A DNA stretch of 64,000 nucleotides from Mesobacterium_A sp034670065 (GCA_034670065.1 JAXMOG010000001.1:558001-622000), one strand, 5' to 3'. Counted from the first letter of the stretch, positions 52,084 to 61,790 are shown. Notes: a model not told the origin generated them from the sequence alone. Translations and numbers: made by a program.

Positions 52084-52881
52084 ATGGAGCAGACACCGGA
52101 AACTGTTGCCGCGATCAGCGACCCAGGAGAGGTCGATCGCGCATCACACAACCGGGGCGACCGGATCGTTGTCGCCATTTCGAACGTGTTCGCTTGGCTT
52201 TTTCCAATCCTGATGATTGTCATATGCGCGCAGGTAGTTTTGCGCGGGATTGGTCACAACCAGGCCTGGATGGATGACCTGCAATGGTGGCTATATGGCA
52301 TGTCGGCGCTGATCGGCATCGCATATGCCGTTACAACCAACAGCCATGTACGCGTCGATATCTTTTACGACAGCTTTTCCCAGCGCAAAAAGCTGACTTA
52401 TAACATCATCGGTTTGGTCTGGCTGTTCTTGCCCTTCATCATGATCAGTTGGGACGTGACCCTGAGCTACGGGCTGTCATCCTATTTCACCGATGAAGGC
52501 TCCTCCAGCCCGAACGGGCTGCACAATCTGTGGATCCTGAAACTGTTTATGAACGTGGCATTCCTGTTTGTCGCATTTGCGACCTGGGCTGCGTATGTTC
52601 GATCACTGTCTCTGATGACAAAGCCGCTGTTGTGGAAACAGCTGCTGTTTGCCCTGCCTTCGGTCATATTAGCCTGTAACTATCTGATTTATTACGTGAT
52701 GGCCGGGATCGTGATTGTCACCAATCCCGAAGTGGACAGCCTGCGAAAAGCGGTGCGAACACCGGCATTTGGCGAAATCGAAGTTGGCCCCTGGGAAATT
52801 CTGTACACCGTGATCGGAGCCTTTGTAATGGCTGCGACGCTTATCATCATCGCCCGCATATTTGCACGCAAGGAGAGCTAA
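52084..52881 (+). CDS. TRAP transporter small membrane subunit DctQ
   Basis: A 265-residue membrane protein with a 30-residue soluble N-terminus, then a classic DctQ region with four helices. The conserved block QVVLRGIGHNQAWMDDLQWWLYGMSALIGI is of the TRAP-QTM type, as is NSHVRVDIFYDSFSQRKK. It is longer than a typical 160-200-residue DctQ, as in the TakQ/FcbT2 branch, with a periplasmic insertion (SYGLSSYFTDEGSSSPNG) and an extra C-terminal helix. The ATG at 52084 has a GGGAGG site. dctM begins three bases after its stop. Confidence 0.9.
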   Translation: MEQTPETVAAISDPGEVDRASHNRGDRIVVAISNVFAWLFPILMIVICAQVVLRGIGHNQAWMDDLQWWLYGMSALIGIAYAVTTNSHVRVDIFYDSFSQRKKLTYNIIGLVWLFLPFIMISWDVTLSYGLSSYFTDEGSSSPNGLHNLWILKLFMNVAFLFVAFATWAAYVRSLSLMTKPLLWKQLLFALPSVILACNYLIYYVMAGIVIVTNPEVDSLRKAVRTPAFGEIEVGPWEILYTVIGAFVMAATLIIIARIFARKES

Positions 52882-52884
52882 GCA

Positions 52885-54327
52885 ATGTTGTCTTTCCTTG
52901 GTCAATTCCTGTCCGTCAACGAAATCGCCGTTGGCGTACTTTTCCTGACGTTTATCTGGATGTTGTTTCGCGGCATCCCGGTGGCTTATGCCCTTGTCGG
53001 GGTCAGCCTGCTTTTCGTTTTGATTGCCGAAATCTTTCTGGATCCCTTTCGCGGCACATTTCGTGATGTGATTGATTTCAGCCGCACAGGCATTTCCTAC
53101 CGCAAGCTGCAGGCCCTGCCCTCGCGGATGTTCGGCGGCACGGTCAACAACCCGGTTTTGGTGGCCTTGCCCATGTTCATCTACATGGGGCTGATGCTGG
53201 ATCAATCCGGTGTCGCGCAACGCATGATGATCTCGATGCAAAAGCTGTTTGGCCGGTTGCGTGGCGGCTTGTCTTTGACGGTTCTGCTGATCGGTATCAT
53301 TCTTGCCGCGTCCACTGGTGTGATCGGTGCGTCTGTGACTTTGCTGGGTGTTATGGCCCTGCCCGCGATGATGGCGCAGAACTATTCCAAACCTATCGCA
53401 ACTGGCACCGTTGCCAGTGCAGGCACGTTGGGGATCTTGATTCCGCCATCGATCATGTTGGTGATCATGTCGGATCAGTTAGCGATTTCGCTGGGCGATC
53501 TGTTCATGGGGGCGTTGTTCCCCGGTCTGATCCTGGGCGCGCTCTATATCATCTTCATCGTTGTCTACGGTCTGCTAAACCCCAGCGCGATGCCCGCGCC
53601 GGAAAAGTCTGACAAAGTTGGCTGGGCAGAAGTGCGTGATGTGCTTTTGGCCGTTGTGCCGCCCATGCTGCTGATCTTGTTGGTGCTTGGGTCCATCTTT
53701 GCCGGGATCGCCACCCCAACCGAAGCTTCTGGTCTTGGGGCATTGGGGGCAACCCTGCTGGCGATTGCCAACCGCAAACTGAACTGGAAGGTCTTCCGCG
53801 AGGTGTCGCGTTCAACGCTCAACACCACTGGCTTCATCGTGGGTATCTTTCTGGCGGCGAACTTCTTTGCCTATGTCCTGCGCCTCTATGGCGGCGATGA
53901 CATCGTGAAACACTTGGTGCTGTCGGTCTCGGAAAACCCGTATCACATCGTTTTGTTCATCTTGTTCATCGTATTCTGTCTGGGCTTCCTGCTGGACTGG
54001 ATCGAGATCACATTGATCATCATGCCGCTGATGCTGCCAATCATCCAAGGTTTGGAACTGGCCGTACCGGGGTTTGAGCAGGTGCGCGATCCGCAGGTGG
54101 TCTGGTTTGCCATCCTTGTGGCGGTGACATTACAGACGTCCTTCCTGACCCCTCCCGTTGGCTTTGCCCTGTTCTATCTAAAGGGCGTATGCCCACCGGG
54201 GGTGAACCTGAGCCATATCTACAAAGGCGTCATACCCTTTGTGCTGCTTCAATTGCTTGGCCTGTTTATCGTGTTTGAGTTTCCGGCCCTGACAACTTGG
54301 TTGCCCAGTGTGGCCTATGGTGACTAG
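52885..54327 (+). CDS. TRAP transporter large membrane subunit DctM
   Basis: A 480-residue permease with about 12-13 helices that moves the ligand with sodium. Family marks are FRGIPVAYALVGVSLLF near the start, FIYMGLMLDQSGVAQRMM, STGVIGASVTLLGVMALPAMM, SAGTLGILIPPSIMLVIM and DWIEITLIIMPLMLPI. Together with dctP and dctQ it is a complete tripartite TRAP transporter. A bidirectional terminator separates it from the convergent creatinase gene. Confidence 0.93.
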   Translation: MLSFLGQFLSVNEIAVGVLFLTFIWMLFRGIPVAYALVGVSLLFVLIAEIFLDPFRGTFRDVIDFSRTGISYRKLQALPSRMFGGTVNNPVLVALPMFIYMGLMLDQSGVAQRMMISMQKLFGRLRGGLSLTVLLIGIILAASTGVIGASVTLLGVMALPAMMAQNYSKPIATGTVASAGTLGILIPPSIMLVIMSDQLAISLGDLFMGALFPGLILGALYIIFIVVYGLLNPSAMPAPEKSDKVGWAEVRDVLLAVVPPMLLILLVLGSIFAGIATPTEASGLGALGATLLAIANRKLNWKVFREVSRSTLNTTGFIVGIFLAANFFAYVLRLYGGDDIVKHLVLSVSENPYHIVLFILFIVFCLGFLLDWIEITLIIMPLMLPIIQGLELAVPGFEQVRDPQVVWFAILVAVTLQTSFLTPPVGFALFYLKGVCPPGVNLSHIYKGVIPFVLLQLLGLFIVFEFPALTTWLPSVAYGD

Positions 54328-54368
54328 CGACAACGCTGCATGACTTGCAGTTGCCACATCGTGAAATG

Positions 54369-54398
54369 AAAAAGGGCGGGGTTCATCCCCGCCCTTTT
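54369..54398. terminator. Bidirectional rho-independent terminator
   Basis: A perfect 8-bp stem (GGGCGGGG at 54374-54381 and CCCCGCCC at 54387-54394, loop TTCAT) is flanked by AAAAA before and TTTT after. It can end both the TRAP operon (plus) and the creatinase gene (minus), whose stop is about 27 bases further on. Confidence 0.9.
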
Positions 54399-54424
54399 GC
54401 CATTCATCGTCTCGGCGTTCGCCG

Positions 54425-55636
54425 TCAGACTGCAACCACGTTGTTGTCAGGCCCATATGGAAAGCCGGTAATGTTTTCAGCCCCATCTTCGCCAACCACC
54501 AGAATATCATGTTCCCGATATCCACCGGCACCCGGATTGCCCTCGGGCATCCACAGCATGGGTTCCATTGACACAACCATGCCCGGCTCCAGCACTGTGT
54601 CGATATCTTCACGCAGCTCCAGCCCGGCCTCACGCCCGTAGTAGTGGCTAAGAATGCCAAACGAGTGCCCATAGCCAAAGGAGCGGTATTGCAGCAGCCC
54701 CTCCTGCGCCAAGAAGCGGTTCAGTTCGTCGCAAATCTGGGCGCAGGACACGCCCGGCTTGATCAGCGACAGCCCCAGTTCGTGCGTATCGACATTGGCT
54801 TGCCACAGACGCAAAGACGCCGGATCGGGCTCTCCTAAGAACAACGTGCGTTCCAGCGCGGTGTAATAGCCTGAGATCATGGGAAAGGTGTTCAAACTCA
54901 GGATATCCCCTGCTTCCAAGGCACGGGTGGTCACTGGGTTATGCGCGCCATCCGTGTTCAGCCCGGACTGGAACCAAACCCATGTGTCGCGCAGCTCGCT
55001 GTCTGGAAAGCTGCGCGCGATTTCCAGTTCCATCGCATCGCGCCCTGCCATGGCCACGTCAATCTCACGCGCGCCCAGTTTGATTGCCTCTTTGATCGCC
55101 GCGCCGCCATGGTCGGCAACACGGGCGCCTTCGCGGATCAACACGATTTCTTCGGCTGATTTGATCATTCGCGCCGCCATCGTATCTGGCGCAATGTCCA
55201 ACAACTCTGGCTTCCCAACGATGTCCAACAGCGTGTCTCGGGCGGCCAGTGTCATATGGTCTGCTTCGATACCGACACGTCCGGCAGTGCCGATCAGCTC
55301 TTTGACGGCGCGCCAATAATTGCCACGCTGCCAATCAGTGTAGATGACATTGTCGCCGTGGCTGCGGCGCCATGGTTGGCCAGCATCGATATTGGCCGAT
55401 ACCGTCGTACACCCCGTCTGCGTTACAACGCAGGCATAGGGGCGGCCAAAGCTGCAATACAGAAAACCGGAATAATAGGCGATGTTCTGCATCGAGGTCA
55501 GCAGCACCACAGGTATGTCGCGACTGGCCATGATCTGGCGCAGACGGCCAAGGCGGTGCTCGTATTCAGCGGCGCTAAAGGGCAGCACAGCCTTTTCGCC
55601 ATTGTGGCTGACAAAGGTTTGCGGGCGATTGTTCAT
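54425..55636 (-). CDS. Creatinase (creatine amidinohydrolase), M24 fold
   Basis: A 403-residue cytosolic enzyme expected to hydrolyse creatine to sarcosine and urea. It has the pita-bread fold of the M24 family but lacks the metal ligands. Creatinase-specific blocks match those I know from the Pseudomonas enzyme: YSGFLYCSFGRPYACVVTQ, IDAGQPWRRSHGDNVIYTDW, FQSGLNTDGAHNPVTTR with the catalytic His, YTALERTLF and YGREAGLELREDIDTVLEPG. The length equals the known enzyme if it starts at the ATG at 55636; 55645 is also possible. It is convergent to a TRAP transporter. Confidence 0.88.
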   Translation of the reverse strand: MNNRPQTFVSHNGEKAVLPFSAAEYEHRLGRLRQIMASRDIPVVLLTSMQNIAYYSGFLYCSFGRPYACVVTQTGCTTVSANIDAGQPWRRSHGDNVIYTDWQRGNYWRAVKELIGTAGRVGIEADHMTLAARDTLLDIVGKPELLDIAPDTMAARMIKSAEEIVLIREGARVADHGGAAIKEAIKLGAREIDVAMAGRDAMELEIARSFPDSELRDTWVWFQSGLNTDGAHNPVTTRALEAGDILSLNTFPMISGYYTALERTLFLGEPDPASLRLWQANVDTHELGLSLIKPGVSCAQICDELNRFLAQEGLLQYRSFGYGHSFGILSHYYGREAGLELREDIDTVLEPGMVVSMEPMLWMPEGNPGAGGYREHDILVVGEDGAENITGFPYGPDNNVVAV

Positions 55637-55896
55637 ATCTTGCATAAGCGATTTCGCGTCCAAGGGACCGGGGGCGCGCAGCCACCCGGCTACTCGTCCG
55701 GGCGTGCAGGACAATTCGGTTTTCAGATTTTAAGTCATCAAACCACGGGCCGTCATACCCCAGCGACGCCATCGCTGCGCGGACCGTATCACTGGCCTAG
55801 CGCGCGATTGCGTTTGGATCAACATTGATGTCACTGCGCCAGAGCGCTTTGTGAACCAGCACCCGCATTCTGATTATTTGAACAGCAAAGACAGCT

Positions 55897-58056
55897 TTAA
55901 ACGTAGCTGCTTGGCTCTGTATCGCTGACATACAACATGGCCGGGTCCATCCAGGTTAAATCCGCGCCCAACAGATTGATCGTTGTTCCATCATACGAAA
56001 ACTGCACCCCGGTGTCGGTTTGGGTGAAATGGGTAAAGGCGGTATCAGCATCCCCTTCTGCAAACCCATAGCCCAGCAAGGCAATGGTATCCCAAGCCTC
56101 CAGCCCGACAATCGTATCGGTGATGCCCGCCTGACCATCGCCCTGGGCAAAGAGAAAGACATCGCTGCCAAAGCCGCCGTCCATACGGTCTGATCCGGCG
56201 CCGCCAACCAACAGGTCATCCGCAGCCGCTGTCAGCTCTGAATACGTCGTTGCGGTGATGCGCAGCGAATTCGCAAGCGCTTGCTCGGTCGACACACGGA
56301 ATTCACTACTTTGCGCAAAACCTTCGACAACGCTCGCCCTGTCAGCGCCCGCCGCCAAACGCCCAACCCAGCCAGACAGCCCCGCTGTATCAGGGGCGCG
56401 CTGCAGCACATTGCCATACAACAAGGTCACAAAGGCCGTATCGTCCAACGCGCCGTAGGTTTGCTGAAACTCTGTCGAGGTCACAAAACCATCAACCACC
56501 TGGCCATAGTCTGTGCCACCGGCCAGCCGATCTGCCCAACCTTCAAGCCCAACAAGATCGGGTAACCGCCCAAGCGTGGCTTGATACAGGCGGAAAACGT
56601 CATCTGTGGCGTCTGATTTCAGACGGTCACGCCCAAAAGTGCTGGCCTGCTCGCTTGTGTTTGTTTGGAACTCGGCGCTTTGCGAAAAGCCCAAAACCAC
56701 CTGCGCGCGCGATTGTCCGTTGTCCAACTGCGCCTGCCAACCGGACAGGCCGGCTGTGTCTGCATCGCGTTCCAGAACATTGCGATAGAGCAGCGAAATG
56801 AACTGCGCATCATCCAATTGGCCATAGGATTGCGCGAATTCGGTGGAGTCGACAAAGCTCTGCGCCACGTCAACCAATGACTGCCCGTCAGCAACCCGGT
56901 TTGACCATGCGATCAGCCCTGCGCCATCAGGCTCACGCCCCAAGAAGGCCCGATACAAACGGTAAATGCTTCCGGACGCCTCATCGAAACTGGCATCGCC
57001 ATCGCCAATCAGAATGTCATTGGCATCCCCACCGATCAGCGTATCGTGCCCGGCACCGCCCATCAGCGTGTTGTTGCCCTCGACCCCGCCATATTGAGTG
57101 AGATCGGGCGATCCCCCGGCAAACAAAGTGTCGTTGCCTGCCCCCCCAAAGACCAGATCAGAGTCCGCACCGCCGGACATGGAATCGTCCCCATCTCCAC
57201 CGTACAGGGTGTCATTCCCATTCCACCCGCGAACGGTATCCAGACCTGCTCCTCCGTAGAGGACATCTTGATCGTGGCCCGCATGCATCCAATCGTCACC
57301 GGCCCCGCCAAAGAGCCTGTCATTCCCGTGTCCGCTTGACATCGAGTCATTGCCGTCGTCGCCATACAGGGTGTCAGCCCCATCTTCGGCCACGACCGAG
57401 TCATCACCGTCACCGCCGAATACCGAATCTGCGCCGTCTGCGGCATTCAGGGTGTCATCGCCATCTTCGCCGTACAGCACATCATTACCGATAGCCCCTA
57501 AAAGACTGTCATCGCCTTCTGCGCCATAGAGCAGGTCATTGCCTTCACCGCCATACACGCTGTCATGACCGGTGCCGCCGTAAATTGTGTCATTTCCCAA
57601 AAAAGTCGCGACCAGGTCATCACCGTCCCCTGAGTAGATCACCGTGGGGGACCCTTGGCCACCCACGGTGATCGTGTCATCCCCGCCATAGCTCAACAGT
57701 GTTGAGCCACCTGTGCTTGTCAAAAGAAGGTCGTCGCCAGCGAAAAAGTAATTTTCGAAGAATGGTTCAATGGCTGCTCCGGACACGTAACCCGAAAAAA
57801 ACGTACGGGCATCCAGGTTCAGATCCTGTATTCCGTAGAAAAAATCCTCTTCAACCAATTCGCCATTAAAAACAGCAAAAGTTTCGATTGTTCCGTATAC
57901 GCTTTGCAAGCTGGAACCCGAATAATTACCCACAAAGCCGTGAATAATACCGTCTTGATAAACCAGTATTCGGCCTGAATCGACGACCACGTGTTGAATA
58001 TTGATCTGCGGCAAAGACGACATGTCGATTGACTGACGGGTTGCAAAATCTGCCAT
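55897..58056 (-). CDS. RTX/DUF4214 secreted calcium-binding protein (copy 1)
   Basis: A 719-residue protein without an N-terminal signal, fitting type I secretion. Residues 125-355 are about 20 nonapeptide repeats (GGDGDDSV type), which bind calcium outside the cell. Residues 362-590 are helical DUF4214 modules, two pairs (YRLYRAFLGREPDGAGLIAW, LLYRNVLERDADTAGLSGW, FRLYQATLGRLPDLVGLEGW, LLYGNVLQRAPDTAGLSGW). The C-terminus has another GGxG repeat and a final DUF4214-type tail, probably the secretion signal. The ATG at 58056 follows AAAGGTAC. No type I secretion genes are near. Role: a possible adhesin or S-layer-like protein. Confidence 0.88.
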   Translation of the reverse strand: MADFATRQSIDMSSLPQINIQHVVVDSGRILVYQDGIIHGFVGNYSGSSLQSVYGTIETFAVFNGELVEEDFFYGIQDLNLDARTFFSGYVSGAAIEPFFENYFFAGDDLLLTSTGGSTLLSYGGDDTITVGGQGSPTVIYSGDGDDLVATFLGNDTIYGGTGHDSVYGGEGNDLLYGAEGDDSLLGAIGNDVLYGEDGDDTLNAADGADSVFGGDGDDSVVAEDGADTLYGDDGNDSMSSGHGNDRLFGGAGDDWMHAGHDQDVLYGGAGLDTVRGWNGNDTLYGGDGDDSMSGGADSDLVFGGAGNDTLFAGGSPDLTQYGGVEGNNTLMGGAGHDTLIGGDANDILIGDGDASFDEASGSIYRLYRAFLGREPDGAGLIAWSNRVADGQSLVDVAQSFVDSTEFAQSYGQLDDAQFISLLYRNVLERDADTAGLSGWQAQLDNGQSRAQVVLGFSQSAEFQTNTSEQASTFGRDRLKSDATDDVFRLYQATLGRLPDLVGLEGWADRLAGGTDYGQVVDGFVTSTEFQQTYGALDDTAFVTLLYGNVLQRAPDTAGLSGWVGRLAAGADRASVVEGFAQSSEFRVSTEQALANSLRITATTYSELTAAADDLLVGGAGSDRMDGGFGSDVFLFAQGDGQAGITDTIVGLEAWDTIALLGYGFAEGDADTAFTHFTQTDTGVQFSYDGTTINLLGADLTWMDPAMLYVSDTEPSSYV

Positions 58057-58506
58057 TGGCAAAAGTACCTTTATTTTGGCCACCGTGCTACGGATTTGGC
58101 ACTAGAATTTTTCTCGCACTGACTGAAAAATCAGATCAAGTGACGCCCGGCGATCAGACATAGAGGCTGCTGCTATTTCGCGTCAACCAAATTCCAAAAA
58201 TTGCATCCATGAGCGTGGTTCTGGGAAATCTGTTGAATAAAATGAAACAAATTTGGTAATTTCCCCGAACTATTTCGCAAAGCGAACCAATATGATTGCC
58301 TGCCACAACCGCCCCCCTCCGCAGCCTTTGATTGCAAAGGTCGAATGCCCAGAAACCCTTGAAACCTAGGGCATTGATGCCAAAAACGTGTTGATATTGG
58401 CCCATTTCGAACCTTACGCACCCGCATTTTACCGACGAGCCCATCAGCAAATGCAACGTTCAAAAACCGTGCGTTTCCCAAGGCGCCGTGCTTAAACCAT
58501 CAGCGC
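58057..58506. other. 450-base gap between the two RTX genes
   Basis: No convincing gene on either strand. It must contain the promoter of copy 1 and the 3' end of copy 2. It is AT-rich in part (AATTTTTC, TTGAATAAAATG). I see no clear terminator: stems such as TGCCC/GGGCA near 58342-58370 are short. Confidence 0.5.
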
Positions 58507-60285
58507 TTATTCCAAGTATATCATCGCTTCGGTAATCCAAGAAATTTGCGTGTTTTCGAATTCTACAACCGTCAGCTGGTTATCGAAAATGACGCTGCTG
58601 CCATTTTGGCTGAAATGGCTCAAGGATTCGGATTTTGAACTGTAGTTAAAATCAATAAACGCGATCGTATCCCAAGGCTCAAAGTCCTTCACAACGTCCA
58701 TAGCCGTTGGATCGGTTTCAACACCATTAAAGAAGACAAAGGCATCGCTGCCAAACCCACCATAGACGGTGTCACTGCCTTCCAACCCACCAAGAATATC
58801 ATCCGTTTTCGCAAGCATTGCATCAAACGAACCAGTGTCAGCCTGTAAAAACTGGACCAGTGCAGCATAGGTCGATTGTACAAATTCAGTGCTTTGTGCA
58901 AATCCTTTCACAACATCAACCCGTGTCATGCCTGCGGACATTTGATCAAGCCAGCCCGCCAATTCGGTTGTGTCTGCCGCACGTCCCAGCACATTGGTGT
59001 AAAGCGTTTCCACAAACAGCGTATCATCCAAACCGCCGTAGAGGTTTTGAAACTCTTGCGAGTCCATGAACCCTGCAACAATCTGATCATATGTCATGCC
59101 ATTGGCATAGTTATCGGCCCAGCTTTCCAACCCGGCGGCATCGGCTGTGCGGTTTAACGTGGCTTGATACAGCCGGAAAATATCATCTGTGATGTCGCGC
59201 TTCAGGTCAGAAAAGCGGAATGCAGCCGCCGCCTGTTCTGTTGCTGATTTGAATTCCTGACTTTCCGAAAACCCAAGCACCACAGATTGGCGCGATGATC
59301 CGGCCTGCAGTTGCGCCAGCCATCCGTTCAGGCCTTCGGCATCGGCGGCACGCCCCAGCACGTTTTCATACATCAAAGAGACAAAGGCCGTGTCATCCAA
59401 TGTGCCATAGGTATTTTGGAATTCGGCAGAAGACACAAAGCCTTGCGCCACGTTTGCCAAAGATTGCCCATCAGAAACGCGTTGCGCCCATGCTATGGCC
59501 CCAGCAACGTCTGGTTCGCGGTTTAATGTGGATTGGTACAGGCGATACACAAACCCGATGTCGTCATCATAGTCTTTGAATTCGCCGCCATGCAGTTCAT
59601 CGTCACCTTCATTGCCATCTAAAAAGTCTGTTCCGGCGCCGCCGATCAGCAGATCATTGCCAAGGCCACCAAGTAGAAAGTCATCCCCTTCAGAGCCGAA
59701 AAGAGTGTCGTTACCACCGTCACCAATAATCTGATCTCCACCGTCACCGCCCGAAAGCGTGTCGTCACCGGCCTCTCCCCAAAGCGAGTCATCTCCCGAA
59801 CCGCCGGACAGACTGTCATTTCCATCTTCGCCAAAGAGCAGATCATCGCCTGTGTTGCCAAGGACCGTGTCGTCACCTGCCCCTGCAACAACGGTGTCGT
59901 CGCCATGGTTGGCGTCGATATAGTCCGCCCCACCGTACCCAACTATACCATCATCGGCAGAAGACCCTGTGATCGTGTCGTCCTCGGCCAACGCGATACT
60001 CAACGCAAGATCGGTGTCATTTTGCGTCCACAAAGCATCAAACACGGTCGCAGCATCCGCGGATAGGTCCGTGGCTGTCAGAAATACCGTTCCGCCAACA
60101 GACGATTGAAACTCTGTCAGCGTTCCCGTCGGGATGGCGTTGGATGTTTCGAAATGGCCTGTAAATTCATAGGTGGCGACAGAAGAATTCGCGACGATCA
60201 GCGACGCTGAGATTTGCGAGGGTCGCTGGATTGGAAGAGAGGTTGGGCGCAGATCCAGACCTTGATGAAACACAACTTGCGACAT
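58507..60285 (-). CDS. RTX/DUF4214 secreted calcium-binding protein (copy 2)
   Basis: A 592-residue paralogue of the neighbouring RTX protein. It has a unique N-terminal domain of about 100 residues, then about 14 nonapeptide repeats to residue 235 and again four DUF4214 units (VYRLYQSTLNREPDVAGAIAW, LMYENVLGRAADAEGLNGW, FRLYQATLNRTADAAGLESW, LYTNVLGRAADTTELAGW). It ends with GGLEGSDTVYGGFGSDAFVF and a hydrophobic C-terminus. The same domain order as copy 1 indicates gene duplication with divergence of the N-terminus. A GGAAGG site lies eight bases upstream of the ATG. Confidence 0.88.
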   Translation of the reverse strand: MSQVVFHQGLDLRPTSLPIQRPSQISASLIVANSSVATYEFTGHFETSNAIPTGTLTEFQSSVGGTVFLTATDLSADAATVFDALWTQNDTDLALSIALAEDDTITGSSADDGIVGYGGADYIDANHGDDTVVAGAGDDTVLGNTGDDLLFGEDGNDSLSGGSGDDSLWGEAGDDTLSGGDGGDQIIGDGGNDTLFGSEGDDFLLGGLGNDLLIGGAGTDFLDGNEGDDELHGGEFKDYDDDIGFVYRLYQSTLNREPDVAGAIAWAQRVSDGQSLANVAQGFVSSAEFQNTYGTLDDTAFVSLMYENVLGRAADAEGLNGWLAQLQAGSSRQSVVLGFSESQEFKSATEQAAAAFRFSDLKRDITDDIFRLYQATLNRTADAAGLESWADNYANGMTYDQIVAGFMDSQEFQNLYGGLDDTLFVETLYTNVLGRAADTTELAGWLDQMSAGMTRVDVVKGFAQSTEFVQSTYAALVQFLQADTGSFDAMLAKTDDILGGLEGSDTVYGGFGSDAFVFFNGVETDPTAMDVVKDFEPWDTIAFIDFNYSSKSESLSHFSQNGSSVIFDNQLTVVEFENTQISWITEAMIYLE

Positions 60286-60435
60286 TCTTTCTGCCTTCCG
60301 TCAAAACCACACAAATTCTGCGCATAAGGCATTGGCTAAAAATGGGTTAACACTTCCCGCCTCGCGCGAAGTTCGGTATTTCACATGTCGCCATTTAGCG
60401 TCAATCAACAAAAGTGGGATAGTGACCGCGGCATG

Positions 60436-60464
60436 TTGAATCCGGCGACCGCCTGCACTATGTT
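60436..60464 (+). promoter_or_regulatory. Predicted ssrA promoter
   Basis: TTGAAT (60436-60441) and TATGTT (60459-60464) are separated by 17 bases, each sharing four of six bases with the housekeeping consensus. Transcription would begin near 60471, just before the tmRNA acceptor part. Confidence 0.55.
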
Positions 60465-60470
60465 TTGCAT

Positions 60471-60790
60471 GTCTCTTCGGGGACTATGGACATAAACGCG
60501 CTCGTAATAAGCGGATCGGACCCGGGGGCGGTACCCGGCGACTCCACCAATCACCCGGTTATTGGCCGGTCATGGGGTCGAAATAGGATCGACGAACGTC
60601 TAAAGGGGTTAGCTTTGTCTCGGTGAGATACTACCGTTATCGGTTCACATTGCATAATTGCCAATAACAATCATGCTCCGGTAGCTCTGGCCGCGTAAGC
60701 GGTTAGAAATATCGAAACTTAAGTCCTTTCGCTTTGCAGCGTAAGGCGGGGTTCGCAGGCACCTGGCAACAGAAGCCTGCACTTTCCCCC
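60471..60790 (+). ncRNA. ssrA: Permuted two-piece tmRNA (ssrA)
   Basis: Rescues stalled ribosomes by adding a degradation tag. It has the alphaproteobacterial permuted order. The acceptor piece comes first and ends in CCA at 60547-60549 (GTACCCGGCGACTCCACCA), then a 24-base linker with a CCGG/CCGG hairpin, then the coding piece starting at GGGGTCG (60574-60580), which pairs with CGACTCC of the acceptor. The resume codon GCC is at 60660 and the tag ANNNHAPVALAA ends with TAA at 60696-60698. The ends at 60471 and 60790 are approximate. Confidence 0.95.
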
Positions 60791-60834
60791 CTAAATGCTT
60801 GACCTGCGCCCAGATGCTTTGACAGCATTGGGAC

Positions 60835-61479
60835 ATGTGGAAGCTTGTCCTTGTTGCGCTTTTGTTGGCCCCGCCTGTGAAGGCGTGTCAAACCGCGTTG
60901 GTTCTGGCGATGGATGTTTCCAATTCCGTTGATCCGGCAGAGTACAAGTTACAGGCGCATGGGTTGGCAGACGCCCTGTTGGACGCAGAAATCGCCGAAG
61001 TCTTGGTTCGCGACAAAGTTGCGATAGCGGTGCTGCAATGGTCCGGGCCAGATCGACAAGAGATCAGCATTCCCTGGACGCATATGCGTTCCCCGGCAGA
61101 CGTGATTGCCCTGTCTGCGCGGGCCCGTGACATGGAACGCGCCTTTGTTTTGTCGGCCACTGCCCCTGCCGAAGCGATGGAACGCGCCTTGGCCCTGTTT
61201 CGCGACGTTCCGCAGTGCCGCCGCAAAGTGATCGACATGTCTGGGGACGGTAGCCCCAACGCAGGCAAAGACATTGGAAAAATGCGCCGCCGCGCTGAAA
61301 GGCAAAGTGTTACTGTCAACGGTCTGGCGATCGAAGGAATGGGCATCGCAATCAGCAATTTCTACCGGCGCCATGTGATCACCAGAGACGGGTTTGTCAT
61401 CACGGCCCGCGGTCATCGCGACTATCCCCGCGCCATTCGCACCAAACTGCTAAAAGAGCTTTCGCAAGTTTTGGGCTAA
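60835..61479 (+). CDS. DUF1194 protein with von Willebrand A-like fold
   Basis: A 214-residue protein with a signal peptide at residues 1-17 (ending VKA), so probably periplasmic. It has the metal-site motif DVSNSVDPAEY of a VWA domain near residue 27 and MSGDGSPNAG further on, typical of DUF1194. Function unknown; VWA domains usually bind other proteins with magnesium. It follows the tmRNA with about 45 bases between and has no partner on the same strand except sspB. Confidence 0.85.
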   Translation: MWKLVLVALLLAPPVKACQTALVLAMDVSNSVDPAEYKLQAHGLADALLDAEIAEVLVRDKVAIAVLQWSGPDRQEISIPWTHMRSPADVIALSARARDMERAFVLSATAPAEAMERALALFRDVPQCRRKVIDMSGDGSPNAGKDIGKMRRRAERQSVTVNGLAIEGMGIAISNFYRRHVITRDGFVITARGHRDYPRAIRTKLLKELSQVLG

Positions 61480-61790
61480 GACGGTTTGGGTGACGGCAGA
61501 TGTTTGTCGAACCCAGGCTTAGTGCCTGCCCCTGCCCGGTTTTCCGCCACCACTTTGCATAGCCGCAGTCGGCGGCTTGGTTGCAGGCTGGCAGCTCCCC
61601 TGGGTGCCAGCACGCAACAGCCTGATTGCCAGCCGACTTCCCTCGAACTGGAAGGTTATTTTCGTGCAGATTGAGGACAGTTTGCCTTTGGCGTTACGTT
61701 GATTGACCTTAAGATAAGAAATTCCACAGGGCAGGCTTTTGTTTCCTGCAAAATGGAATATGCTGCGATGAAATACAGGGGAAGCACCGG
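61480..61790. other. 311-base gap with stem-loop between DUF1194 and sspB
   Basis: No gene seen. A two-part stem (GTTGC at 61580-61584 with GCAAC at 61614-61618, and CTGGCA at 61588-61593 with TGCCAG at 61605-61610, three-base internal loops) could end the DUF1194 transcript, though no T-run follows. The rest should hold the sspB promoter. Confidence 0.5.
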
